Under the pieces are notes generated by a model that had not been told where the DNA came from, searched no databases, and worked only from the letters and a program-made list of their open reading frames with translations. A DNA stretch of 33,819 bases, from the NCBI RefSeq assembly GCF_022376445.1, contig NW_025955379.1:1-33819 (forward strand). The letters are read 5' to 3'. The stretch's first letter is position 1; every line of letters starts with the position of its first letter. Shown here in pieces: positions 24,649-33,819 of this stretch. Made by a program: the position numbers and the translations under genes. This stretch comes from Fomitopsis serialis. Lineage: Eukaryota > Basidiomycota > Agaricomycetes > Polyporales > Fomitopsidaceae.

Positions 24649-26750
24649 ATGTCAGGGCACGGTGTGGACTATTCCCTGTATCTTGTTACCGGACGAGAGC
24701 TACTCCCAGTAGGAAAGGTGCTTGCTTGAGCTTTTTGTTAGATTTCTAGGCAATAACTGAAAGGGCACCTCGCAGGACTACTATGAATCTCTCGAAGAAG
24801 TAAATGCACATCCTTCTGTTCTGCGACTCCGTTTGTGAGATAATTCACAGTCACTGCAAGGAGGGGTGACCCTCGTACAGATCCGAGAAAAGACGGCGGA
24901 GACAGGCGAGGTGTGTGCTCTGTCGCTGCGCCCCTCTATTCAGACGTGATACAACCGTACCCCTACCAGTTCCTTGAGATCGCCCGCCGGTCCAAGGAGA
25001 TATGCCACAAGTACGGAGTCCCCATCCTCATCAACGACCGCATCGACATCGCGCTCGCCATGGGCGCCGACGGCGTGCACATCGGCCAGACCGATATGCC
25101 TATCGCCGTTGCGCGCTCCCTCCTCCCGCCCAAGGCCATCATCGGCGTGACGTGCAACACGCCCGAGCACGTACGGCAAGCGGTCAAGGACGGCGCGAAC
25201 TACGTCGGTGTGGGCCCCGCGTGGACGACCCAGACCAAGAAGAACCTGAGCGCAATCGTCGGCGTGAGGGGCTTGGGCGAGATGCTTAGGGAGCTGGACG
25301 GCACGCTGGTCAAGTCGGTTGCTATTGGTGAGTGTCCATCCGTCAATCCCGTGTCTGTGCTTGGTCGTGATCCGGTCTTCCATTCTCAGGCGGAGTCAAG
25401 TCTACGAATGCCCTGCACTGTCTACATGGCTCTGTCTCTGTGACAGGAAGTGCGTTGGACGGGCTCGCTGTGGTGAGCGACATCGTCGCATCGCCAGAAC
25501 CAAAGGTTGCCGCAGAGAAGCTGGCGGCTATCGTGCGCGCCTTCAAGGACTACTCTCCATCTTCCTTCTCTTTGCCTAGCCCACGCTACACACCGGAGTT
25601 CATCAAAACACAGGCTGCGGCGCTCGTGTCTGCCGTGAGGAAGCACAGTCCGCTAGTTCACCAAGTAAACTCTTTTGACTTCTCGCCGCGAGCACTTTAC
25701 TGACTGCTCGGAATACTAGATCACGAACACAGTGGTGACGAACCAGTCCGCGAACGCGACCCTCGCCCTCGGCGCCTCCCCGATCATGGCGAGCTCGGCC
25801 AAGGAGATGGAGGACCTGAGCAAGGTCACCGGCGCGCTCCTCGTGAACTTCGGCACCATCCAGGACCTCGACGGCATGCTCGCCGCAGGCAGGTTCGCGA
25901 ACATCAACCGCAAGCCGGTCGTCTTCGACCCCGTCGGCGTGGGCGCGTCGCGCTATCGACAGACATCTGCCGACAGTGAGTGCGCTCCCTAGCGGGCGTA
26001 GGTTGTGTTAACGGACTGTCGCCCACAGCGTTGTTGAACACTTGGCAGACGACTGTCATCAAGGGCAATGCGGGAGAGCTGGCTGCGATCGCAAAGTCGA
26101 CCGAGGTGCGACTGCCGCCTTGAGAGGATACCTGCGTCGAGTCACTCACGCCATGCCTAGGTCCAGTCGAGGGGCGTCGACAGCATCGGCAAAGGCTTCC
26201 AAGACCCCATCACCTTCGTTTCGCAGCTCGCCCGGAAGGAACGTACGTCCCCTCCCTCCAAGCCGCCCTGACCTCGCCCGACGCGCACACCCCACAGGCT
26301 GCATCATCGTCCTCACGGGCGTGCAGGACTACGTCTCCGACGGGAACGTCGTCGTCCGCTGCTCGAACGGGCACAAGCTGCTCGGCGACATCACCGGCTC
26401 GGGGTGCATGGTCGGCACCGCCGTCGCGACGTTCTGCGCCGCGGCGAGCTTGGAGGCTGCTGAGACCGGGGACGCGCTTCTTCGCCATGACGGGCTGCTG
26501 GTGAAGGGAGACATGCTCGTGGGTGCGGTCGCAGGGTGAGTCGTCGTTCTCCTGGAGCTTGTTTGGAGCATGCTCAAGTACGCGTGGGGCGGCTAGCGTG
26601 CTGGCGCTGACTGTGGCTTCTGAGTTCGCTGCGGTGAGGCAGGATGTACACGGGAGCGGCACATTCCTGCCTGCGCTCATCGACGAGCTTGGGGCGCTGA
26701 CGCCGGAGAAAGTCGCAGAGGCCGCGAACGTTGAGGTGTTCCACCCATGA
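24649..26750 (+). CDS. THI6: THI6: bifunctional thiamine-phosphate synthase / hydroxyethylthiazole kinase
   Basis: Catalyses two late steps of thiamine synthesis: phosphorylation of hydroxyethylthiazole, and its coupling to HMP-pyrophosphate to give thiamine phosphate. Exons: 24649-24717, 24776-24799, 24851-24910, 24970-25327, 25390-25664, 25720-25975, 26029-26105, 26161-26242, 26298-26535, 26597-26750, giving 530 residues with no frame breaks. The N-terminal TIM-barrel synthase domain (about 1-225) shows LVQIREKT, INDRIDIALAMGADGVHIGQ, GVTCNTPEH, GVGPAWTTQTKK and VAIGGVKSTN. The C-terminal ThiM-type kinase domain (about 250-530) shows TNTVVTNQSANATLALGASP, FDPVGVGAS, IKGNAGELAAI and ITGSGCMVG with the active-site cysteine. 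This domain order matches yeast Thi6. Exon two is only 24 bases. Likely cytosolic. The convergent PhyH-like gene ends 184 bases away. Confidence 0.95.
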
Positions 26751-26934
26751 TGTGGGCAAGCACCAGCGATGAAGCAGGGATGTGAATAATGTAGTCAAAA
26801 CTTCTTGTGTATCCGTAGATCGTACACCACCGAATCCTGGCCTGTATCCGTCGTACCTAGACGTACAAGTATATCATACACTCCTCTATACACGTATTCA
26901 AGTACCTCGTACAGTGAACCACGCTCTGATTGTC

Positions 26935-28362
26935 TCACCCTAAGCACCGACCAGGACGACATCTGTTGTCGAGGATATGCGGGAACGGCGTCTCCGAAGT
27001 AGGTTGCAACCAGTTCTTCTCGTCATACTGCGCGTACGGAGGAGACTCGATCATGTGGAACGTGTACGCGTAGCGTGTGTTCGGGCTCAGGTTTTTCTCA
27101 GACTTGTGCAGCACGCTACCGTGGATCAGCACCATATCGCCTGCACCCGAAGACATTCGTTAATTCAATCGCTTACGGCCACCATATGGTGCAATAGGGG
27201 GGAGCGCACCTGGTATGCACGCCTCGAGGACGTACCTCCCTTCCGGCTTCGGGGGAGCCTGCTCCGGAGGGACGAGGGTCTCGAAGCCGGTGCCGCCGCC
27301 GGGCTTGCGCACGAAGCGCTTCGTTATCGGCGCAGTGAGGTGCGAGCCAGGCAGGAAGGACAGGGCGCCGTTCTCGGGTGTACACTTCTCCAGGGCGATC
27401 CAGAAGCCGAGCGCGGAGGGCGGGTCGGTGTACTGTTTACCGGACGTCAGTGGCTGTCAGTCGAGGACCCTCGCGGCAGATCGACTAACCAAGAACGTGC
27501 TACACGGGGATGAGGTGTGTTAACGGATCTGGGATAGGCTGGATGTGGACGTACGAGTCGTTGTGCTCCCCGACTAGGGTTGGAGTTAGGGGCGGATTGC
27601 TATGCTGCAACGACGTGTTGACGCACCTTCGCCGCCGATGCGAGGCTGCTTGCAGATCACCATTGATTGCAAGGCTACCCTCACTTCAATGGTCGAGGTC
27701 GTCGGTCGAGAGCGACTGCACTCACCCACGGGGTCATGGTGGAACTGGAGGTCACGGACAACGGCCTTCATCGCATCGTTCTCCAAAGTTACTTTGCGGA
27801 ACACAGGCTCGAGCTCATGCAGCCCTTCCGACATGGTCAACGACCTGCCACGGGCTCACAACGACGACTCACCATGCCCGATCTTGTTCACCGCCTTCTC
27901 CTTGGGCCTGTTCAGCTTTCCATCCGTGACAGCATCCTCTTCGAGAAAGTAGCGGATCTTGTCCCCAGAAGTGAGGAAGTAGTCATCGCCGACGTGGTTG
28001 TCCTCCCCGGTGGTGAACTTGGTCTACTGAGTATATCAGTGTCTGCGCGTCCGTGCAGCATGGACATGGGCGGCGGCACGTACAAGCGGGTGGTCCTCAA
28101 GACTGAAGCCCTCGATGAGTTCCTTGGATCGTGTCAACAGTGCCTCTGTCTCCTCTGGGCTGAGGAAGGCTGGCAGACGCAGATACCTGAGAGGCGTTAA
28201 GTCGGCCAGAATGATCACAGGTTGCGAACTCGTTTACCCATCCTTGCGGAACTTCGCAAGTGTTGGGGTTCAGTACTCGCTGAAGCAGGTGAACACATCA
28301 GAACTGACCTGGTCGACCTGGTCCTGAGTGAGGTACTCGAGTTTACGGACACTGGCAGGCAT
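26935..28362 (-). CDS. phytanoyl-CoA dioxygenase (PhyH/PHYHD1)-like Fe(II)/2-oxoglutarate oxygenase
   Basis: Non-haem iron, 2-oxoglutarate-dependent oxygenase. Exons: 28362-28309, 28251-28238, 28186-28084, 28023-27873, 27824-27726, 27674-27627, 27573-27555, 27499-27490, 27432-27210, 27140-26935, giving 308 residues in frame. The start gives MPASVRKLEYLTQDQVDQ, and the second exon supplies FRKDG, rejoining the family pattern. Iron ligands are readable as H160-x-D162 (EHNDSTFLYTDPPSALGFW) and H252 (IHGSVLHKSEKN); R at NTRYAYTFH is the likely 2-oxoglutarate contact. The overall match is closest to PHYHD1-type proteins, so the substrate may be neither phytanoyl-CoA nor any CoA ester. Exons of 14, 19 and 10 bases are required to keep the conserved core intact. 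Tandem with the Rap1-like gene, whose stop lies 218 bases upstream of this ATG. Confidence 0.9.
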
Positions 28363-28580
28363 CGAGGTCGCGGTCAGTGGCAAGCGCGATCGTGCGTATA
28401 GTCTGAGCGGGCCGACGCTGCCGGTGCTACTCGGCGCCCGTCACAACCTTACACACGGTCCTTACACGGTCCAGCCAGACAGTGCAAGTAAAACAAAATG
28501 AGCGAATAATGAATCCCTCAAGCAACGAACATTACAAAATAATAAGAATACACGCAAGCACAGGCCAAAATCCTGCACCT

Positions 28581-29340
28581 CTATTCGTCCGGCCCTACGT
28601 CAATGTTCTCCCCTCGCCCCAGCTGTTCGATCAAATGGTCAATCTTTGCCTTGTGTATCCGGTGGTGCTCTTGCCAGCCCTTCCATGGATGGTGCGGAAA
28701 CTAGTCGTATCGCGTCAGACACAACAGAAACAATCCGTTGACAAGAGTTCGCCTCACCAAGCGGCCAAAGTCCTGGAACACCTTGTCCGACGTGCCCTCG
28801 GGCTTGTGGTAGAAGTGCTTGGCGAGCAGCACATCGTCCTGCAGGCTGTACCGCATCTTCTTCTCCGGAGGCGCGGGCAAGGGCGCGTCCCCGTCTGCGT
28901 AGTGCAGCTCGTGCTTATGCCTGCGATAGAACTTCATCCACGAAGCGCGGGAGTGGTGCGGCGCCTAGCAGAAGCGAAGCAAAATTGGCTATAAGCTACG
29001 AGCCCGACGATGTGGAACGAACTGTCCTTGTTCCAGGCATGGACATACCTTTGTCGCGACGTCCTTCCAGAACGTCACCATGTCGACCTTCCCGCTCTGC
29101 GTCCGGTTCCGGTACTCGTAGAAGCGCACGAGGAACGTCACGTCTTCGTCCGTGAAGGCGACGCCCTTCCCTGTCGTGCTTCTGAACAGCGCTCGAGGCG
29201 GAGTCGGTGATCTCGTGCGGGTGACATCCGCGGCGGCTACCCGATGGGCGGCTGCGATAGTACCGGGCGCAGCCCCAGGAATCGGTATGTGCTGCTGCTG
29301 CACGTCTATCATCTCTTGTGGCGGCGGCGGGTCCATTGCT

Positions 29341-29414
<74 letters not shown>

Positions 29415-31542
29415 TTGTTGTTGTTGCAATTGCGGTTGCTGCTGCTGCGACTCATCCTGCCCCAAATCCTCGTCCACCTCAGGGACGTCCATGGCGTACC
29501 CACCTAACCGGATTTGGTGTTTATTGCAATATCGGCGCCATGAGTAAAACCTAGGCGGCCATGAGATATGTAGGAAGCTCAGAAGACGGGAGGACGTACG
29601 TATGATGAGGAGCCTGGGTGTCAACAACATTTGATGAGGCGCGCAACTAGTGAGGGAGAAAGAAGACTGACCTTTACGGCTATCCGTTCACAAATTTCTC
29701 GCAAACTAGACACAGAAGGTGAGTTACAGCGGCCATCGCTACTCAGGAAATGCCCAGTACCTCAGAACCAATCCCTGCTCCTGACAGTAGTCGATGTATT
29801 TCTTGAGATACATGACGTCGTCTGACGTGAAGAGATTGCCGCCGTATGTACTCTTGATCACTCGTGTTGGAGGAGTCGGTGACCGTGCAGGAGGGTTCCG
29901 GCGGTTCGTGACTAGGGTCGAGGCTGGCGGGGCGGGTTGAGGCTGCGGCTCCATTAGCAATTGTGCTACACCGAGTGAAAACGTCCATGCTACCTGTGTC
30001 CTGATTCGCTTTCGGCCTCTGGATTTGTCGCCCGAGGTTGACGCCTCAGCATCAGCATCTACCTCAGCCTCGGCCTCGGCTGCCACGACCACTGCAGCAG
30101 CAGCGGTGGACGACTCCGCAGTGGAAGGGCCTGCCTCCTCCATATACGCGTCTTGTTCCGGATATGGAGCCGGCTCATACTACAAAAATGGACAATCTCG
30201 TCAAGGTGTGGCAGCACGATGGAACACAGATCTTACGGGTTGTGAATAGTACTCCGCGGGGGTAACCCACGGACGCTGATCTTCCCTGTACCTATAATCA
30301 TACTCGGGACCAGGCGGAGGGACCATAGCATTTGGGTGAGGTGGAGGCGGCGGAGGTGGTTGGTGGTAAGCACCGGCCCAGGCTGCCTGTCCATCCCTGT
30401 ATGGGTCGTGCGGCATCATGTGCGGCGGCGGAGGGTGTGTAGGCGGAGGCTGCATATGTGTCTGCGAGGGAGCAATGCCGTTCGCAGCCTGCCACGACTG
30501 GGGAGGGGCGGCGGTTGGAGGATGCATGGATGGTGGACCATAGACTGCATAATTGAAGGCGTGCTGAGCATGATGCACGAGCGGATCGGTCGCTGCGGCT
30601 GAGATGGGAGGAGGGATTGGTGGGGGGTGCTGGGGCTGTGGCTCGAGGACTTGCGGAGGATGGGTCGGAGGCGGTGCTTGCTGCATCTGGTGCGCCATGT
30701 CCTCCGGACTGGGCAGTATGGGTGCGGGTGGTGGAGGAGCGGGCAGTTGGACATGCTGGATAACAACAGGGATCACCCTTGACGGTGGCACCTTCAGAAT
30801 GACTGTCGTAGTATACATAGACATGCATATACTCACTGTTCTTTCCCCGTCACCTTACATCCGGCCCAGTTGGTATGGTACGTCTGCAGCTGGCCGGTGT
30901 TGACGCACTCGATCACCCATTGAGCGTTCAGGACTATCTTCCCTTTCTTGCCGATATATTGGCGAAACAGACTTTGACCAGACTCCCTGTGTGGATCCAC
31001 TGCGTGGAAGGTGGAAGCCATCAATATTGGGCGAACACTATATGAGAGAACGAGGTAATGCATATGCGGTGCAACATGCAGGTCTGCAAGTTGCGCACAT
31101 ACAAGTAACAGACACTTACCTAGGATGTACGGAACACCGCTATAGCCAGGAGACACTATTCCGCCATGAGTCTGCAAGACAAATGGTATGAGCAGCGTGT
31201 TCCATGCGTAAATGGGGTTGTCTCGCGACAAGTGTCTCAGGCCGGAGCGTCGACAGGACAGACACGTCCTCGAACGTGCCACCGGTTGAGCTAGACGTGT
31301 ATTCCTTCCATGCGCGGGGCTCGACACAGAGTATGTACAACTTGTTGACATACCGTGATTAGTTCGACAATGGTGTCTCTGCCCTCTACATCCTTCTCGA
31401 CATAGATTTGAAGGGCAGTGCCCATCATAGGGTCAATAAATATGTCTTGCGACGGGTCATGGTTGGGGTCGAGCTGCGCGACGGGCAGCTGCTGAGAGTG
31501 ATCGCGTTGCGCACGACGGTTCGCGGTACGGACTGGTGCCAT
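28581..31542 (-). CDS. RAP1: Rap1-like telomere protein: BRCT domain, polyglutamine, three Myb-like modules
   Basis: Predicted shelterin/telomere protein that acts at chromosome ends and possibly in transcription. Exons: 31542-31354, 31171-31120, 30999-30837, 30777-30237, 30179-29761, 29705-29672, 29613-29600, 29550-29049, 28964-28758, 28700-28581, giving 746 residues in frame. Residues about 36-135 form a BRCT domain (VELITTHGGIVSPGYSG, GKIVLNAQWVIECVNTG). A proline/histidine-rich linker follows to about 315. Three related modules follow near 430-485, 603-660 and 675-735; each opens with F/Y-x-x-x-D-D/V (FTSDDVMYLKKYI; FTDEDVTFLVRFYEY; YSLQDDVLLAKHFYH), and the first two share KAPHH at an exon junction. 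A 29-glutamine run separates modules one and two. I see no C-terminal RCT domain. A 45-base in-frame optional intron may lie at 29949-29993. The first intron, 182 bases, is unusually long. Upstream codons lack ATG. Confidence 0.85.
29340..29426 (-). repeat. CAG/CAA trinucleotide repeat encoding 29 glutamines
   Basis: On the minus strand this is 29 consecutive CAG or CAA codons within the eighth exon of the Rap1-like gene. Most units are pure CAG with CAA interruptions at both ends. The tract sits between Myb-like modules one and two and is likely length-variable. Confidence 0.95.
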
Positions 31543-32415
31543 GGGTCTCGCCCGGAGGAGCACAGATGGTGGTTGGAGTCTTCAGGGGGCCTCCTCGCCT
31601 CCCTCCCGCCGCCGGTGGCCGTTCTGGCATTTTGGCGCCCGCCTCCTCCTCGCAGCCACCGTGCTCGTCCTGCCACAGCTGCCAGAGCCCCCGCCTCGCA
31701 CCCTCCCTGGCTCTTCTCCGGCTCTGCTAGGGCTCTCAACTGCTGTTCTTCGTCTTTGCACCGCTCGCACTTCAATGCGTTCCTCGGCGTGGCAATGCTC
31801 TGGTCCGACACGCGGTCTGGGACCTTCGACACTCCGAAGTTTCGTCGTCCCTCGCTTCTGACCACGTTCAGTAATTCGTGGTTCATCGCTGTCTATGACC
31901 GGCCTTCCCTGAGGAGCCTCATCAGATAGCTGCAAAGCCATCCACCTACCTGCATTCGCCCCACTGAGCTGCATCTATTGATGTTACAATCTGGTGGATG
32001 CGCGCGACGTTCGATGGACGTAGGGCGGGGATGATCAATGTTCATTCAGGACGTCGAATGGTGAGTCGCTCTACTACTTTGCAAGTTGTCGCGAAGCGCA
32101 GAAGCCACGCCGTGCAAGTTACGGCAGCATGTTTATGCAGGTACTTCTCGCAAGAAGCACACTCCAAAGTTCACAGTTCTGCCAATGCGAGTTCGTGTCC
32201 TTGTTTATGTGCGTCATATAGTGCTTCTCCGGTATGTGGGATGTCCGACCTGCTTCGTCGTACATGGTGAAGTTTAGGCGGTCCCGGGCGTGTGCACTTT
32301 GAAGGTTCGTGCGACATCCATATGGAATGAGTACGCCATGCTGCACCCAGATGTGGCGGATACGCCGATGCTATGCACGTCAGCAGTCTGAAATGTGTTC
32401 GAATCTTCGTGCAGA

Positions 32416-32886
32416 TCATGTATGCACTTCCACATGCGAGCGTAGCGGAGTTGACTGGCTACAAATGTTCACAGGGACGTACGGCGGCGAAGCCTTGAGG
32501 ACGATGGCGATTGCTCGTCTAAGATGCGATCGTCGACTTGACAGTTCGTCTCTATGGCTGCTTGTCTCCGTCCTGGTTCCCCGCCCCGAATAGTACTTGT
32601 CGCAAGACAGCCTGGTATCCTTCCCTACAGCTTTCACTACATCACGCACTGTCACTTCGCCGCTGCCCAGCGCCACAAGTGAAGGCGGATCTCCTCGCAA
32701 CCCAGCATAATGCTCGAAAACGCATCTCACGGCCCAGGTAGCAAGCTTCTCTCTTCCTGAGATTATATCTCGGTGTTTAGCTCTCGATAGAATGACCCAT
32801 CTCACTCCCCAGTGTTTGGACAGATGGCAATTGACAGATATCGGTGAGTTCAGAAGTTCAGCAACTTTGTGATACGTCCTTCTCAT
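32416..32886 (-). CDS. hypothetical small protein (156 residues)
   Basis: An ATG-initiated, single-exon frame beginning MRRTYHKVAELLNSP. The first 100 residues read like a soluble protein (for example SLVALGSGEVTVRDVVKAVG), while the last 40 become rich in serine and arginine. No domain is recognised. The region lacks the clear codon bias of neighbouring genes, so this may be a chance frame or one exon of a larger gene. Confidence 0.22.
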   Translation of the reverse strand: MRRTYHKVAELLNSPISVNCHLSKHWGVRWVILSRAKHRDIISGREKLATWAVRCVFEHYAGLRGDPPSLVALGSGEVTVRDVVKAVGKDTRLSCDKYYSGRGTRTETSSHRDELSSRRSHLRRAIAIVLKASPPYVPVNICSQSTPLRSHVEVHT

Positions 32887-33036
32887 CGCGAAGGCTCTCA
32901 GAAACGGAGCTATATACGGAATGTCACTTTTGGGTCGGTTTGACGCGTTCTGCCATAGCCCGACATTCCCCGGTTAGTCACCAGCTGAATAAGTTCAAGT
33001 TGGGCTGTCAGTCTGGGTTCGTTGCGGTGTTTTTGC

Positions 33037-33057
33037 GCCGTAATACGGCGTTACGGC
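33037..33057. repeat. short inverted repeat (7-base arms, 7-base loop)
   Basis: GCCGTAA at 33037-33043 is followed after seven bases by TTACGGC at 33051-33057. It could form a small hairpin, but no flanking poly-T, gene end or repeated copy gives it a role. Confidence 0.4.
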
Positions 33058-33819
33058 CGCAGTGCCTAAAACCCCTTCAAGCATTTGTGGTTTGTCTGAT
33101 ATGACCACCATCTACGGTGTTTCGCCCCTGACATAGCTCAGTTGGCAGCTTGAACATGTGCGCGGCCTCGCGCTCTAGACCGGATGACTTGCACAAATGA
33201 GATGAGAGTAGATGCTCGCGAAACATGCAGAACCGCTCTGCTTTCCCCCTGGTGAAACTGAGTTAGTCTGGGTGCACATGATATGCGCCTAGACATCCTC
33301 TGCATACTTCGACCTCCTTCCATTTGTCGGGCGTCGACTACTCGCCGCCGTTCCGCGTAGGTTTTTGTTTCCTCTGTGGCTCCGGTCGCAGACAATTGTC
33401 CCATTTTGCCTCCGCTCGCTCATTGTTTGGCGCGCTTATTATGTCCGCAGTCTTGTCGCGTTGGTTCCGCCCGCATGACTTATTGTGGCCAATACTCAGT
33501 TACGGAGCCTCCGTGCATCCCAAGTACATCTAGCTCTGGCGGTACCCTCGATTAAGACAACAAGCACATGCACACCAGGCACGGTTCCTGAGGCGCAAGA
33601 CGATTTCCTGGCGCCTAGAGCAGTCAAATCGGTCTGCACCTCGAGGAAATGCGATGACTCTACGCTTCAAATTCAGTTGGACGGCGTGCATGGCCGTTCG
33701 GTCCTCTTGATGTTGCTTTGTAAGTACTGCAGGCTGATTGTCTCCAATTTCGCTGTGCGTTGATTGTCTCCCATCCTCCTAGGTGCTCCAGACTGTCTTC
33801 AGCCACATTTGCCTATTCA

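Larger units (their letters stand above)
31543..33819. other. right-edge region without a confident gene
   Basis: About 2.3 kb upstream of the Rap1-like start. A GC-rich block (about 31590-31800) gives open frames on both strands; one minus frame contains a short CERC motif but nothing further that resembles a zinc cluster. An ATG-initiated minus frame at 32416-32886 is listed separately. Toward the edge the sequence is unremarkable apart from a small inverted repeat at 33037-33057. Confidence 0.5.

Noticed and set aside
24500..24851. TPP riboswitch upstream of or in early introns of THI6
   Set aside because: Fungal thiamine genes often carry one, but I could not find the paired conserved CTGAGA-type and second-stem motifs in the right order.
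31425..31974. Zinc-cluster transcription factor suggested by a CERC motif on the minus strand
   Set aside because: Only one C-x2-C pair is present; the rest of the frame is alanine/glycine/arginine-rich GC-driven sequence with no second half of the cluster.
33121..33190. tRNA-like A-box (TAGCTCAGTTGGCAG)
   Set aside because: No B-box (GGTTCGA-type), no pairing acceptor stem and no plausible anticodon arm at the right distance.

Overview
This is a nuclear segment from a filamentous fungus, most likely a basidiomycete of the Agaricomycetes. The evidence is gene density (nine multi-exon genes and one single-exon gene in 31.5 kb), many GT-AG introns of about 45-65 bases with CTAA/CTNA branch sites, GC-rich third codon positions, an adjacent pair of F-box-like genes, and protein sequences that read like basidiomycete versions of conserved families. 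There are no rRNA or tRNA genes, no CRISPR arrays and no recognisable transposon ORFs. Gene models were built by hand from splice signals and family conservation. For all ten, the summed exon lengths divide by three; for two of them this holds only after allowing for apparent single-base losses.

Layout. Left edge: the end of an unidentified plus-strand gene (1-201). Minus strand 862-5340: SMC3, the cohesin ATPase subunit, 17 exons. Plus 5703-7269: a mitochondrial transcription factor B/Mtf1-like protein, divergent from SMC3. Minus 7400-11752: the replisome and cohesion adaptor Ctf4/Mcl1/WDHD1, 18 exons. Plus 12287-14403: a DUF2264 protein. Minus 14458-15669 and plus 16086-18018: two divergent F-box-like proteins. 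Plus 19013-21268: a ferric reductase (FRE/NOX type). Minus 21898-23119: an unidentified seven-helix membrane protein. Plus 24649-26750: bifunctional thiamine enzyme THI6. Minus 26935-28362: a phytanoyl-CoA-dioxygenase-like protein with three tiny exons. Minus 28581-31542: a Rap1-type telomere protein with a BRCT domain, a run of 29 glutamines and three Myb-like modules. From 31543 to the right edge I see no confident gene.

Functional links. SMC3 and Ctf4/Mcl1 both act in sister-chromatid cohesion during S phase. The promoter of each carries a cluster of ACGCG/ACGCGT (MCB-type) elements, as expected for G1/S control by MBF; the Ctf4 promoter has three sites at exact 12-base spacing. Rap1 is a third chromosome-biology gene in the window. 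The ferric reductase has a GATA-type iron-regulator-like site about 195 bases upstream of its ATG. The metabolic genes (THI6, PhyH, DUF2264, ferric reductase) look like unrelated neighbours.

Main caution. SMC3 and Ctf4/Mcl1 contain about eight apparent single-base losses that break otherwise well-conserved exons, while the eight other gene models read cleanly. Base-calling errors are the simplest explanation, but allele decay cannot be excluded from the sequence alone. I found no convincing new multi-gene system. The most interesting items are the ordered MCB arrays, the three-module Rap1, the microexons and the frameshift cluster.
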